The notes under the pieces are model-generated. The model was given only the letters and a program-made list of their open reading frames with translations. It did no database searches and was not told the origin of the DNA. The position numbers and the translations under genes are program-made. A stretch of 64,000 bases of DNA from positions 4,182,058-4,246,057 of the forward strand of contig NC_135153.1 of the NCBI RefSeq assembly GCF_050948215.1. The letters are read 5' to 3'. The stretch's first letter is position 1. Each line of letters starts with the position of its first letter. The stretch is from Halictus rubicundus (taxonomy: Eukaryota > Arthropoda > Insecta > Hymenoptera > Halictidae). Below are positions 1 to 10,600 of the stretch, piece by piece.

Positions 1-530
1 AACCCGCCATCCAGTGATAACCTTTAATTCTGCAGTTTTAATTACGTGACTAAATTACTTTGATTTTGTGGATTTCCTTGGTGGCAATTATTCAGTACTA
101 GACGCGTTAAATAAATTGCTTTATTAAACTAACCAACGACTTACCAACACTCCTCAACGTACCTGACCACTTACCTAACCACCACCAATTCTTAAAGATA
201 ACCAATCTGTATAAAAAGATATGATATAACCTACTTGAGAAACCCACCTACAGACACCATTACCAATCGAGCCCAAACTGTACCACGTTGCTGATGACCT
301 CTAATTAATACAGCAATTTTCTTTTTATTTTTAACGTTGCTTTAACGAAAGATTCCACGAACTGAAAACTTTCTTGCGACAATTACGTCCATGTTTGCTG
401 GCCCGTTGACCACTGTAAGTCAACTGCAACGATCGATCTACGGAACGGAAGGACTGAAAAAAAAAATCAAATCTATCGAGAAGAAACAAAACAAAACAAG
501 AGGAAAGGAACGCGAGAAATCTCAATCTCG
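1..530. other. AT-rich stretch with no recognisable gene or element
   Basis: No open frame here shows a domain or biased codon use, and I see no terminal inverted repeats or tandem repeat. It runs up to the GC-rich island that begins near 535. It may be the flank of a promoter-like region, but nothing in the sequence proves that. Confidence 0.5.
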
Positions 531-534
531 AATG

Positions 535-673
535 TCATGGAACGTCTCCCCCGCGAAGCTGAAATTCAAAGCGCGAGACGGAACAAGCAAACGGAGCGCG
601 GGAGAGGGCGGGGAAGGGGAGGGGGACGGAGGAAGGGGCAGAGAGGGACGGGAGGGGATCGATGCAAGAAAAC

Positions 674-707
<34 letters not shown>

Positions 708-1245
708 GACGTCCGACGGGCTCGTGGCTCAATTTCGTTGGTAGGCGCGGGAAAAAGTGCATTATACGCCGGCACGGCAGTCGAGCAGCGTCGTTTCTTC
801 TTCGAGCAGGGTTCGCCTTCGCCTTGGTGGCAGTGGTCGACCCCTCCCGCCCCCCTCGCCTTCCCCTTTGCCGCCCCACGGCCGGTATTTCCCCACCCCC
901 CTCGCACGGCGCCCTCTTCTTTCAGATCCCCCCCCCCCCCCCACTACCGATCCCACGTGGCATGAGCGCCGTCTGTATAAACGAGCACGCGCCACCACCT
1001 GCTTCTTATTATCCCCACCCCCCGATCCCTGCAACCGGTGCCCCTGTTCTTTCTGCGACCCTCTCTGCAGCCAGCCAGCTAGCAAGCCAGCCGGCCGGCC
1101 GGCGCGGCGCGGCGCGGCGCGGCGTTACTTCACGCGCGCCGCGCCGTTTACCCTCTCCGTTTTCTTGCGTGTTCCCTCCTGTCTCTATCGCGTTTCGCGC
1201 GCGACGTCCATTTTACGCGTCGCGTTTCGCCGATTACGGTTAGTA
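535..1245. promoter_or_regulatory. GC-rich, strand-asymmetric island, promoter-like
   Basis: The + strand is purine-rich to about 705 and pyrimidine-rich from about 840 to 1180, with many CpGs in an otherwise AT-rich neighbourhood. It contains a GA tract (676-704), a 15-base C run (928-942), a GGCGC pentamer run (about 1094-1125) and a TATAAA at 976-981 flanked by GC-rich sequence. Open frames overlap in several frames on both strands and consist of low-complexity Arg/Glu/Pro/Ser runs, which argues against coding. A first-exon or promoter role is an inference; no splice donor or downstream coding exon could be assigned. Confidence 0.35.
676..704 (+). repeat. (GA)n microsatellite
   Basis: An uninterrupted GA dinucleotide run of about 14 units inside the purine-rich half of the GC-rich island. 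GA tracts near insect promoters are known binding sites for GAGA-factor type proteins; binding here is only a possibility. Confidence 0.95.
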
Positions 1246-1379
1246 ATAAACGTTTCAGTAATATCACCACAGTAATAAACCGTACGCACTTATGGCCAAA
1301 TAGTTTGACCAGACGTCCCCGCCGTGTAAAGACTCGTGGGTCTATTAACACCCAGAGTTGGGCAGTATCCGGTGAAAAA

Positions 1380-1890
1380 TTTATTTGAACGGCCTTCGGA
1401 TACAAATTCTCTGTTCTTTTGTTTCTATTCGAAGTCGGATGAATCGCGAGAAGTTATTTGTATCTTTATTCGACGAGCGTCTGGTTTCGAGATTTGTATT
1501 CGACGTGCCTCCGGATGATTTTCTGGCTATGTTCAGGATTTATTCGGATGGTCGATTGCAACGCCCCCATTTATTCGACGGATTTATTTGTAGATACTCG
1601 GCGTCCGCCGACCATCCGAACGATTTTAGGCGTCGAATAAAAAATAATTTCAGAATGTATTCGAAGGCAGATGTCGCGGCGAAATTTATTCGTAACTTTT
1701 ATTCGATATCCGAAGCTCGATGTGGCCAGACGATTTATTTGAGGATTTATTCGGGACGAGTATTTGGCAGAGATGAAAATGAAATGTATCTTTTATTCGA
1801 AATTGTATTCGATGTTCGGATGGCCGACTTTTTTATCCGACGTTGCCAAGCCATAATACGTAAATACGTACCACGGTACAGTGTTTACCA
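1380..1890 (+). repeat. Degenerate tandem array built on TTTATTCGA / TCGGATG motifs
   Basis: The motif TATTCG recurs at about 1425, 1466, 1497, 1541, 1570, 1657, 1687, 1700, 1748, 1793 and 1806, often followed within about 10 bases by CGGATG or CCGAAG, with one inverted copy (GTCGAATAAA) near 1631. Spacing is irregular, about 13-90 bases. One + frame stays open for 169 codons from 1385, reading as repeated F-D/Y-S segments; this follows from a stop-poor repeat and carries no domain I recognise. It is probably a heavily diverged minisatellite. A short lineage-specific protein cannot be excluded. Confidence 0.5.
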
Positions 1891-1917
1891 TTAATAATCG
1901 AACACTTTTTATCGTTT

Positions 1918-2320
1918 AAACTTTTAACGCTTGTTTACATAAATAAATTTTTATTATTTAAACAATTGTTTAAACAAATAAATTTTTGTTATTGAAACAA
2001 ATGTTTACACCAGTACATTTTTACTAGTTAAACGCTAGCTTACACATATAAATTTTTATTATTTAAACAATTGTTTAAACAAATAAATTTTTATTGAAAC
2101 AAATGTTTGCACCAGTACATTTTTACTAGTTAAACGCTAGTTTACACAAATAAATTTTTATTATTTAAACAATCGTTTAAACAAATAAATTTTTATTATT
2201 AAAACAAATGTTTGAACCAGTACATTTGTATTATTGAAACAAATGATTAAACCAGTACATTTTTATTACTTAAAATATTGTTTAAACAAACACAGTTTTA
2301 TTACTTAAACAATTTACGTC
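1918..2320 (+). repeat. AT-rich minisatellite, ~35-bp unit in ~105-bp higher-order period
   Basis: A basic unit of about 35 bp (AATAAATTTTTATTATTTAA followed by ACAATTGTTTAAAC or ACAAATGTTTACACC) repeats about eleven times. Three successive sub-types form a higher-order unit of about 105 bp: the marker AACGCTAGYTTACAC recurs near 2031 and 2132 and, diverged, near 1925. The last units (2200-2320) lose the higher-order pattern. There is no coding potential. Length polymorphism would be expected. Confidence 0.85.
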
Positions 2321-2590
2321 ACGTTTTACAGTGAGTAAAACTCTTTATAAGAAAAGGAAATGTCATTGGGTTTCACCATTGGTACTCTGCTGGATGTTAA
2401 GTTATTAAGACAATTTTATAAAGAACTCTTTAGATTATGTATTATGTACAGGTACACGTACATATGTAGGCATTGCATGCTATGGCATTTTTCTGTCTAC
2501 GGTTCTGACTGTTAATAACACCTATAGTCATCACGCTCTGCGAAATCGAGAGAGGATTCGAGTCGCGGTATCTATTATTGGTAAAAGATA

Positions 2591-2837
2591 TTAACACTTT
2601 GACTGCCAAACTAGAAACCTCAAAAATTACATAAAATCAACGTAAGTTATTTAATGAAATAAGAATTGGAAAAAATTAAATGTATGGTATTGAGTACTTA
2701 GTCCTCCAACTTTCTTGCATTTTACGGATACTAATAAAATTTGTTACGGTGAATATATTAACGTAAAAATTCATTTTATAACCTGGACAAATAATTCCGT
2801 CACCCACGAATGGGTGACGTGGCAGTCAACGTGTTAA
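2591..2837. mobile_element. F5 MITE, TTAA-flanked (piggyBac-type ends)
   Basis: The 247-bp segment begins TTAACACTTTGACTGCCA and ends in the inverted form TGGCAGTCAACGTGTTAA, so both ends are TTAA followed by a 14-bp inverted repeat with one mismatch. TTAA target duplication is the hallmark of the piggyBac superfamily. The interior is AT-rich and non-coding and matches 60290-60527 in inverted orientation. Confidence 0.75.
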
Positions 2838-2933
2838 TGTTAATCCAGGAATCCGGAACAATAACTGTTCTAGTTCGCAGATGATACTATGTCATAGATA
2901 GGCAAAACGTTGTTGCGTTCTGTTTTTTGGTTG

Positions 2934-2976
2934 AACTTCACCTTGGCAAATCAGAAATTTTTAACTCTTTACTATA
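2934..2976. mobile_element. F14 MITE left end, interrupted by another insertion
   Basis: The segment TTCACCTTGGCAAATCAG plus AAATTTTTAACTCTTTACTA is the terminal repeat of the family seen complete at 7838-8216. At 2975-2976 (TA) the copy is broken by the next element; more F14-like sequence (GCGTGTTTAAAGTTCAGCGA) reappears at about 4046-4066. The interrupted copy therefore brackets the 1-kb insertion, although its far end is not preserved. Confidence 0.55.
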
Positions 2977-4015
2977 CAGGGTGTTTCACCTAATTCGAGC
3001 ATCTAAAATATCTCGCTTGTTTTTTATGATAGGAGAAAATTTCAGAGGAAAACATTAGTTGGTTCAGAGGGGCAAATATTATGATAGGCAAACAAATTTG
3101 TTTAAGGTTATATTTTCTGAGATTTCAAGGTCATCGAGGTCTTTTTTAATGGAATGATATATTTTCATGATTGTTACATGATAGCCGAGATCAAGACGAA
3201 TCCAACGACCTGCAATATTATGACCTTCACATGATCTTGAGTTTGTTATCACCAACGATTTCACTCCATACATTTACACTCCATGGACGCTGGTATACAG
3301 GGTGTATACAAATTATATGTCACGACCACCATAGCGTGATTCTACACCTCTACATCGGTAGAAATCTGTTAAAAAAATGTACCGCAAAATTCAGCTTGAC
3401 CTTGAAAATCAAGGTCAAAGTGTCGAAAAATTTTCTTTTATTGCATCGTATAGTACTCATCACTCAAATTTTTCGATACTTTGAACTTAAGTTTCGAGGT
3501 CAAAATGAATTTTGCGGACAACTTGTAGTGGGATCAATATTGAATGTAGCCAATACAAATGTATCGGCATCTTTCAAAGTTCAAAACAATTGAACTATGC
3601 GGTCAAAACTTTGTCGAGAAGCATGATTTCTCTCTGGGCATCTTCCTGCGTATAGGTAAGATGCTTGTATTGAATTACTTTTAGTCTCACCATAAACTAA
3701 AATCATTTCTATCTTTTCTGCATCACTGTACACCATCATTTCAGAGAAGTAACGTTATCTTTCACAATCGAATAAATTCCGATGAATTTCTTGAACCTAC
3801 TGATTAGAGTCACCGAAAGGAGAAGAATTTGTATCAGTGTTTACAATTTATTGTGAGCGTGCTTACAGTCATTAGTCAAGGTTCAAGAACATTTCTTGAA
3901 ACCCTAGAGAGATCATGTCATCGTTATTTCACTATTTACATCAAGTGCCCTACTTTTATGAATTTTTCATACTCAAGGTCACGTGAAGGTCATAATATTA
4001 CAGGTCGTTGAGGTC
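2977..4015. mobile_element. Truncated copy of long-TIR Tc1/mariner-type element (as at 12813-13870)
   Basis: It starts CAGGGTGTTTCACCTAAT directly after a TA. The left arm (about 2977-3290) matches the left arm of 12813-13870, and 3800-4012 matches its centre and inner right arm. The distal right arm is missing, so this copy is 3'-truncated. The middle (about 3297-3605) has no counterpart in the other copy and looks like a secondary insertion. No intact transposase frame remains. TCAAGGTCA-type half-sites occur at 3125, 3398, 3409 and 3973. Confidence 0.7.
3297..3605. mobile_element. Secondary insertion with CAGGGTGTATACAA end
   Basis: Comparison with 12813-13870 shows extra sequence after the shared CCATGGACGCTGGT. 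It begins TATACAGGGTGTATACAA, a TA followed by a CAGGGTG-type end. The shared sequence resumes, diverged, near CTTTGTCGAGAAGCA at about 3608. The far end is not clearly inverted, so the right limit is approximate. It contains the inverted pair TGACCTTGA / TCAAGGTCA (3398-3417). Confidence 0.4.
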
Positions 4016-4079
4016 AGTGAGGAACTCACTGTTCCAAAAGTGATGCGTGTTTAAAGTTCAGCGATTACTGTTTTAGGGT

Positions 4080-4880
4080 AACACAATATATAGAAAAAAA
4101 ATGGAAAAAATTAAGAAAAGAGCTATGAAAGAAACATATGGTAGATTAACATTGTACGTAGTCACAAAGCAATTATTGTCTAATGTTTTTCAATCAAAAT
4201 TTCGTTTCGATATTCCTTGTAATTCAAAAGTTCTGCTAAAAGTGTCAGTAATCGCTTCGCGATCCAGATCACTGTGCCTCTTTTGCGAATCTGTACAATC
4301 GTCGTACTAGCCCGTTGTTCTCTGCGCATCTTCTTTGTATGCATCGACGGAATTTCGATCTCGTTCGAGAGCGGGGACAGGGCTAATTAAAGAGGAAAAG
4401 TATTTCCGCGCATAGCGTATCCAGGAAGTTGTAATTAGTTTCGAGGATATTTCCACCGGGAACTTCGGTTCATAAAAATTCATCGCGTCAAACGATGGCC
4501 GGGCAATTTTAATGCCAATACTTTTTGTACGGCGTTTCGCCCGATAACAGTGACAAAAGGAAACTTCTTTTTCCGTCGGAAGTTGTATTTTCAGGCGGGA
4601 GTAATTCAATTTACCCGAAAGTTGCGGTTCCCGTTTGAAAGACATTGCGTGGACGTCTCCGGATGCGCGCGTCGGCTGTGTAGGTGTGCACTCGCTGATT
4701 ATTTACCTGCTCGCTAATTGTCATTTCGCTGTATTAACCAACTTCATCCGTCGCACAGTGGGACAAATGGGCAATCAAGCTGGAGAAAAGTCATGTCAGC
4801 AAAATAGATATATCTAACCACACCCACAACAATTTCTTTAGTAACTATATAAGCATTCACACCTGTCGTAGAAAGAATGT
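4080..4880. other. Apparently unique sequence, no gene recognised
   Basis: About 4300-4700 is less AT-rich than its surroundings and holds a 112-codon minus-strand frame (4307-4645) without a recognisable domain. CGCACAGTGGGACAAATGG near 4754 resembles the end of the MITE at 24903-25378, but only one end is present. I cannot support a gene. Confidence 0.35.
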
Positions 4881-4884
4881 TATG

Positions 4885-5281
4885 CAGGATGACTCAAAAT
4901 TGTTGCACTTTGTTGCAAGGGGTGATTCCTGAGGTCATTCGAAGTAACTTTCTCCGTTGCGAAAACATTTTCCGCAGCTTCGTTGGGAGATATTACCAAT
5001 CAGGGTTCCTTCCGTCTGTGACCTTGAATGACCTTGAGTAATTACAGTCACTGAATTCCTAATGAGAGAGACTATGTACTATGCACTTTGCATGTGTGTT
5101 TAAAAAAGAGTCGTCCTATTTTAAAAAATGAAGGTGACCTTGAGATTTCTGGAAAAAAAACAAATATTTTTATGGCATTGTATGAGCCTCACTGAACCAT
5201 TCATCTTGTCCTTAAGATATTTGACGTATCATTATAAATTACAAAGATATTTGAGATGCAAACGTTAGATGACTCACCCTG
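4885..5281. mobile_element. Composite MITE: F2-like left end, CAGGGTGAGTCATC right end
   Basis: The left end (CAGGATGACTCAAAATTG then AAGGGGTGATTCCTGAGGTC) matches the F2 arm seen at 48262, 55228 and 59890. The right end is CACCCTGTA preceded by a sequence whose inverse (CAGGGTGAGTCATCTAACG) is not F2. The interior carries TGACCTTGA at 5019, 5029 and 5135. It may be a hybrid of two families or two adjacent elements. Confidence 0.5.
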
Positions 5282-5629
5282 TATATGTGTGTGTTCTAAA
5301 TGTTAACCGCGTCATTTGCACGACTGTAACACTCCCAACAAATGCTACGGGCTCAAAGCACGCGTGGATTCAGACTTCCTCGTTATATATTATTAATTTT
5401 TCCTTGTTTATTAAAAATATATAAACACACAGTTTCAAATATTAACCGTGTCATTTGTTTCGCCGCAACGATTCCAACAGCGTTCAGTCGAACGATCGAG
5501 ATGGAAACAGAGGTACCAACGAGTTAACTTCTCGACGGAGAAGTTAATGTTTTATCCAGAAATTTATTTGCGTGTAGAAGGCCCGACGCAGGAAAAATGA
5601 AACTGATCCCACCACTCGGGAACTGGAAG

Positions 5630-6069
5630 TAAAACGTGATTTACAAGTATGCGGTTCCTGAATATATGTGTTTATGAATATTCTTGTTGGTCTCAGATAA
5701 TTGATGCGGTACCCACATTCCTTGCCTCTATGTCTTTCCCATTTCGTGTGGGTGCTTTTGTATAGTTGACCATGTGGACCCAAGGCTTCTCGATAATTCT
5801 AGTATACTTAATTGTGGATCAGCTTCCACTAGAGATTTTACGGTGTCATTATCAAATTCAACTGGTCGTCCACTTCGAGGCCTGTCAGAGAGATCATAAT
5901 CACCAGCAGCAAACCTTCTGAACCAACGTTGACACTTGTTGACCTTCAACACATCTCCATAAACATCGCAAATTTTCTTTGTCGTTACCGTTGCATTAAA
6001 TCCCCCCTTGAAAATGAAAAAGTATGCAATGACGAATATGATATCCTCGTATGGTACGGACGTCGCCAT
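5630..6069 (-). pseudogene. mariner transposase N-terminal (HTH) remnant
   Basis: The minus-strand frame 6069-5728 (113 codons) reads as the paired-like helix-turn-helix half of a mariner transposase. It shows a Cys-Asp-Val-Tyr-Gly helix, the CQRWFRRFAAGDYDLSD segment, then DRPRSGRPVEFD, the typical linker between the two HTH motifs. A stop follows HEMGKT, but mariner-like sequence (VPHQLSETNKNIHKHI) continues to about 5650 in the same frame. The catalytic D,D,D domain (about 200 residues) is absent. The start at 6069 (MATSVPYEDI) is the first Met, and the first 20 residues are poorly conserved. It is a dead 5' fragment, not a host gene. Confidence 0.85.
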
Positions 6070-6233
6070 TTTATTACAGGGTTGTAAAAAAAATTATACT
6101 TTCTAGAATATTTTGAGCACAGGCTGCTTTACCGAAAACTGTAAAAGAATACGTGTTTCCTCTTCAACGATCGGTACAGAAGTAAAGACAAAACGAATTC
6201 TTTGCAAATAATTGATTACTTATCGGTACCCCT

Positions 6234-6283
6234 AATAGTAAAAAGTTAAAAATTTCTGGGTTGCCAAGATGAAGTTTAATGGA
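6234..6283. mobile_element. F14 MITE right end
   Basis: TAGTAAAAAGTTAAAAATTT followed by CTGGGTTGCCAAGATGAAG is the inverted terminal sequence of F14 (compare 8178-8216). No matching left end lies nearby, so this is a solo or truncated end beside the mariner remnant. Confidence 0.55.
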
Positions 6284-6449
6284 ATCTAGTATTCCAATTA
6301 AGTATCTGTTTTGTTGTACGAACTTTTATGTTTCACCGTTCAGATCGCATAATTGCAGTTCTATCGCATGTCTGAGGAGCGTATGAGGGTTACTGGCCCC
6401 AGATTGGCTGGAAAAGGAATTATTCTCGTCCAACATAAAATATTAGTAA

Positions 6450-6900
6450 CTTATCCGTATTGGACCAGCCGTCGGAGCGAAGCGTAATGGCCGGGGCGCG
6501 GAAAAGCCGCCTCGGGAACGTGTAACCGAATCGAAAGACGAAACGGATCGCGTCGGGGCTACGGCGGCGCGCCTATTAATTTCATTGTCTTTGTCGCAGG
6601 CGAACGCACCGGGGGGTCGGGGGTGGGGGAGGGGGTGCAAAGGGACGAAATTGCCCCTTGAAATATTCAGCAGTCTGGCCGTGGACGGGGAACGCGCGGC
6701 GCGGCATCGACGAGGGTAGGAAACGCAAGGGTTAACGGTGATCCACGTTTCCACGAAAACGCAGACCTTGAAGAACGGCGAAGTCGCTGGCGACGCCGAC
6801 GTCGCGTCGAGGGTAGCATCGCGCCTCGCAGGAGGCGATGCTAACCCTCCGTGTCTTTGACCTTGCAACCACCGGTCCGTACGAGAGCTTTTTAATTAGG
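6450..6900. other. GC-rich block without a recognised gene
   Basis: CpG-rich sequence interrupts AT-rich DNA. A 141-codon minus-strand frame (6443-6868) is Arg/Ser/Pro-rich with no domain. The block could be a regulatory island; nothing specific supports a gene. Confidence 0.35.
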
Positions 6901-7165
6901 AAGCTATAAATAACAGCGTCGTGAAAACGCGCGGAAAAAAGATAATGCGAAGAACATAATGCTTGGTCGGCCGAAACTTTTGGGCCGATTTTATTTCTTT
7001 CTTAATTTTATTTCTAAGATTCGGTTCTAAAGTGTCATACATGACTTTAAATTACATTATTTACTATTTATTACAGTTATTTTCTATTTATTACAGTATT
7101 TTTATTTTCATATTGCAACTTAAATTTGTTTCTATACACTATTTCAGGATACGTTTGATAACATA

Positions 7166-7260
7166 CAGTGGCGTGCAAAAGTACCCGGCCACCCTTTCAA
7201 AACTTTTTAAAAATTGGTTCAAATGGCTTCAGTTTTTTTTTTTGAGACGTTAAAAGGATT
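7166..7260. mobile_element. Tc1-type terminal repeat fragment
   Basis: After a TA (7164-7165) the sequence reads CAGTGGCGTGCAAAAGTA then CCCGGCCACC. This is the standard style of Tc1-family ends (CAGTG...GCAAAAGT). I find no inverted partner in the following kilobase, so it is a solo end. Confidence 0.5.
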
Positions 7261-7830
7261 AGTTTACTAGGTAATTTATAATAAGAAAAAAGTAATGGTC
7301 ATGAGCTTCAACTTTTTCGTCTGCACCTGTAGTGAAAAATTAAAATATGCCTTTTGTAGATTTAAGTAAGTTATGCACAAAGTATCAGCGAAATTTGTTT
7401 CGCAATGTGTACGTGTAATATTGTTAAATAACTCGAGTACATACAAACAGCGTGATCATCTGTTCGTTAACGTTTCATTACATCCTAAGCTTTGTTTTGC
7501 ATAGCTGCCCACTTTGTTTTCTTAAAAAATAAGGTTGAATTTGAAATGTAAGCATTAATGGAAAATGAAACGAACTTCTGGGAAAATATATTCGGTTGTA
7601 ATATAAATTCGTTCGTTTCCAAATATAAATAATTTAATACGTAGTGTCACGATCACAATAAGTGATAGTGTGTCATAGTGTTCACAATAATTCTTTATCT
7701 GAAGTTTTATTTGTTTTATTCTTGAGCGGTCGAACCACTGGACGTGACAATAGTAAGACTCATTGCAAATGGATGAAACTTTTTTTTGATTATAATTTTC
7801 TGCTTTGTTAATAAATGAAAAGAAGATGTT
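7261..7830. other. AT-rich spacer, nothing recognised
   Basis: There are no TIR pairs, tandem repeats or protein-like frames. It could contain the decayed body of the Tc1-type element whose end lies at 7166. Confidence 0.4.
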
Positions 7831-7837
7831 GAAAAGT

Positions 7838-8216
7838 TCACCTTGGAAACCCAGAAATTTTTCACTTTTTACTATGTAAATGCCAAAAATCGAAGTTTTA
7901 AGGCGAGCAATTCACTGGTTTATAAGTCAAGCGTGTTTAAAGTTGAGCGATTTTAAGTATTTTTGACAGGATTAATCCAAGTTTCAACTTGGATTATACC
8001 TTCTCTTTGAGATCCCGTACGTGATTCTCTATATTCTAATTACTGTTCGATGACAGCTTGTCCCGGAACAAAGTGTAATCGCTCAACTTTAAACACGCAT
8101 AACTTATGAACCAGTGAATTCCTCGCTTTAAAACTTCGGTTTTTGGCAATTTCTCGTCAAGATGTACAGAATAATATAGTAAAAAGTTAAACATTTCTGG
8201 GTTGCCAAGGTGAAGT
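7838..8216. mobile_element. F14 MITE, complete, ~115-bp inverted arms
   Basis: The left arm (TTCACCTTGGAAACCCAG ... GCGTGTTTAAAGTTGAGCGA, 7838-7955) is the inverted complement of the right arm (8085-8216, ending CTGGGTTGCCAAGGTGAA). The centre contains a short inverted repeat CAAGTTTCAACTTGG. There is no open frame. Fragments of the same family occur at 2934 and 6234. The target-site duplication is not clear, so the superfamily is unassigned. Confidence 0.75.
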
Positions 8217-8900
8217 TAAGCCGAATCGATAGTGATCGCTTAAAATGTACGATGCCAACAAGAAGAAAATAGAACCGTACCATAAGGATAATAATGTATG
8301 CAATACCTATATTTTATTTTCATATACGAGTGTGATGAACCTGTTAGATACGATAGTCCCTCCCTTGTCATTAATAAAGGAAGCAAACTTAATATTTACG
8401 GTTGTTGGTTCCGAGAACAGGATACCTGGTATCATAGTATTATTGAAAATCGATATTTCAGATGTACAAAGGTGTTTAATAACTTTTCCCCACTGATAGT
8501 ATAAAATTTAAGTGACACTCGCCGACTGTAAACAAGAGCAATGTTCCAGGGCCCCATTTTCTCTGTCGTTGATAACATGAGAAACGGATCGGAGGATCTA
8601 CAGCGCGGCCGTGTTTGGATTAATGGTAAAAATTAATTGTCCTGTGTTTCGTCGTGGATTTCATCCGCCCCCCCCCCTTTTTTTATTTTACATGCAAATC
8701 GAATCAAACGAATGGCGGACCGACGAGGATTTTATCGTTTTGTCGATAACCGGACGGATTTGCTACTTGTTCTGCGATCAGTTTATTCCAAGAGTTTCGT
8801 ACACCGGTAAATATTCCATGAAACTGCACTGTTATCAATGCACTGCTTTAACATAAAAAGGAGACGTGCGATCTTTTATTTTTAATCGCTGCCTTTTGTT

Positions 8901-8901
<1 letters not shown>

Positions 8902-8959
<58 letters not shown>
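8902..8959 (+). repeat. (CT)n microsatellite, ~29 units
   Basis: A perfect CT dinucleotide tract. It follows a block (8620-8880) that includes a C10 then T7 run near 8669-8686. Confidence 0.97.
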
Positions 8960-8963
<4 letters not shown>

Positions 8964-9032
8964 ATAAAATATTAATATTCCTCGGCTTTAAATAGCCAGC
9001 GAGATAGCAAAGAAAATTAATAAATTAATATA

Positions 9033-9768
9033 CAGGGTGATCCACGCGATTGTTTCATGTTGTCACTCCGTTACCAGTGCCGTTACAGAAAAATGTCAAA
9101 GGAGGAAGATGAGTGCTTCAAAGAGTACTATATCCGTAGGACTATGTCTTTTTTACAAGTGCACCAGTGCATGTACATTCAACAATTGCATTACTTTTTT
9201 ATATATTTTATACATAGTAGAATTTCTCTCGTCATTCGACGTAAAAATCTATTGGGTTAACAATGGTAAAAAAGTTATTAGTTATGGAGATATTTTAAGA
9301 AAATCCCTTTATTGCAATTCTCTGATTGTCGCCATTCGTGCGTGTTATTATAACAGAAACAGAAGCTGTCTGTGTCTTCCGAGATCTTGGGAATGTGCAA
9401 TAATGATCAGAGATAACATTAACTCTTTTACGAAAACAATTGAAAAGCGTTGGTTGAAAATGTGTACAGTGTAATTGAGAAGCGTTTGAGCATCTTCTTC
9501 GATAAAAATATTTCCTTAAAATGTCCCAATAACTATTTGTTTACCATTTTATGTGCCCCGACACTCTTTTTTAAGTGAAATGAAAAGATAAATCCAACTA
9601 TATAAAAAAATTTCCATTTTTAAAAAATCCATATCCATTTCTAAAAAAAACAAACATGTTTCCACAAATATAATACTCTTCGAACCATTCGTTTTTCTCC
9701 TTCCACGTTTTTCTATAAATGCACTAGTAACGGAGTTACAACGTGAAACAATTGCGCGGACCACCCGG
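9033..9768. mobile_element. 736-bp TIR element, TA-flanked, ~150-bp arms
   Basis: It begins CAGGGTGATCCACGCGAT after TA (9031-9032) and ends with the inverted ATTGCGCGGACCACCCGG before TA (9769-9770). The arms stay similar for 100-150 bp (GTTTCATGTTGTCACTCCGT against its inverse near 9730). The interior has frames up to 145 codons, but they overlap the arms and have no transposase motif. It is a non-autonomous Tc1/mariner-type element. Confidence 0.75.
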
Positions 9769-9769
9769 T

Positions 9770-10140
9770 ATAAAAGGATTTAATATTTCACTTTTTAAAA
9801 TGAACGGTTTTACACTCGGACCATTATTTAAAGCGCCGTAAATACTCGAACGGATTGATTGATAAAATAATGTTTTAAAATAAATTTCGGGATGCGGGAC
9901 AACTCAAATTGTAAATCCTTTGATAATTCAGTGATGCGTTAACCCCGTTTACTGCGCAAGGGGTGATTGATCTGTACAGCGTTGCCAGCGCCGTAAAGTA
10001 GTGTTTTCAAAACGAATGACAAGTAAATATTATAAATAAAGAACAACGACGTGAACGGAGATTAGTGTCACTCTAATCAAGTTTTAACATTAATTTCCAT
10101 ATTCATACTCCTTATAAATTAAAATACGTGAACTCGAAAC
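9770..10140. other. Spacer, nothing recognised
   Basis: Mixed-composition sequence without repeats or frames that I can interpret. Confidence 0.4.
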
Positions 10141-10600
10141 AACAATGTCTCTTTGTTAGAAGAAAATGCCCACGATAAATAAAATAGTTAACAGGCTACA
10201 GGTATTCGTTGCAAATGGTATCGATGAAGTTCCTCAACACGTTCTGATTAATTTATTTACTTATTGACGCTTTAACCAGTTAGATGTTTTTGTCGAGTAC
10301 ACTCGCCATAGCACAAAATATTGCCATTTATTCGTGACGAGTACACTCGACAAATATGGCTAACTCGTTAAGCGTCAATAAGTAAAAGAATAAAGTAAAT
10401 AAATAAATAGTAATAAATAATAAATTTAATAGTAGTAATAGCAAATAGTATTAATAAATAGTAATAGATAAATAGTAACAGTATTTAGTAAGTAAATAAA
10501 TTAATCGGAACGTGTTGAGGAATATTATCGATACCATTTGCAACAAATACCTGTGGTCTATTAACTATTTTATTAGAGCAATTGCTATAATAAATCTTGT
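10141..10600. repeat. Compound palindrome: TTAA-flanked small MITE inside a larger inverted repeat
   Basis: The outer arms, about 10175-10275 (CAGGTATTCGTTGCAAATGG, then TCAACACGTTCTGATTAAT) and about 10495-10580, are inverted copies. Near the left arm lies 10271-10374, which starts TTAACCAGTTAG, ends CTAACTCGTTAA and itself contains inverted copies of GTCGAGTACACTCG (10291, 10345). Its flanks TGACGC / GCGTCA are also inverted. Between them and the right arm is a TAG/AAT-rich tract (10385-10490). Nothing here is coding. A TTAA-type MITE is the likely core; the outer palindrome is either its extension or a second element. Confidence 0.6.

Noticed and set aside
976..981. TATAAA as a definite core promoter
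   Set aside because: A single hexamer in a C-rich context without an initiator or transcript evidence is not enough for a separate promoter call.
4307..4645. 112-codon minus-strand frame in a less AT-rich stretch
   Set aside because: No domain, no paralogue in the window and no splice framing; may be conserved non-coding DNA.
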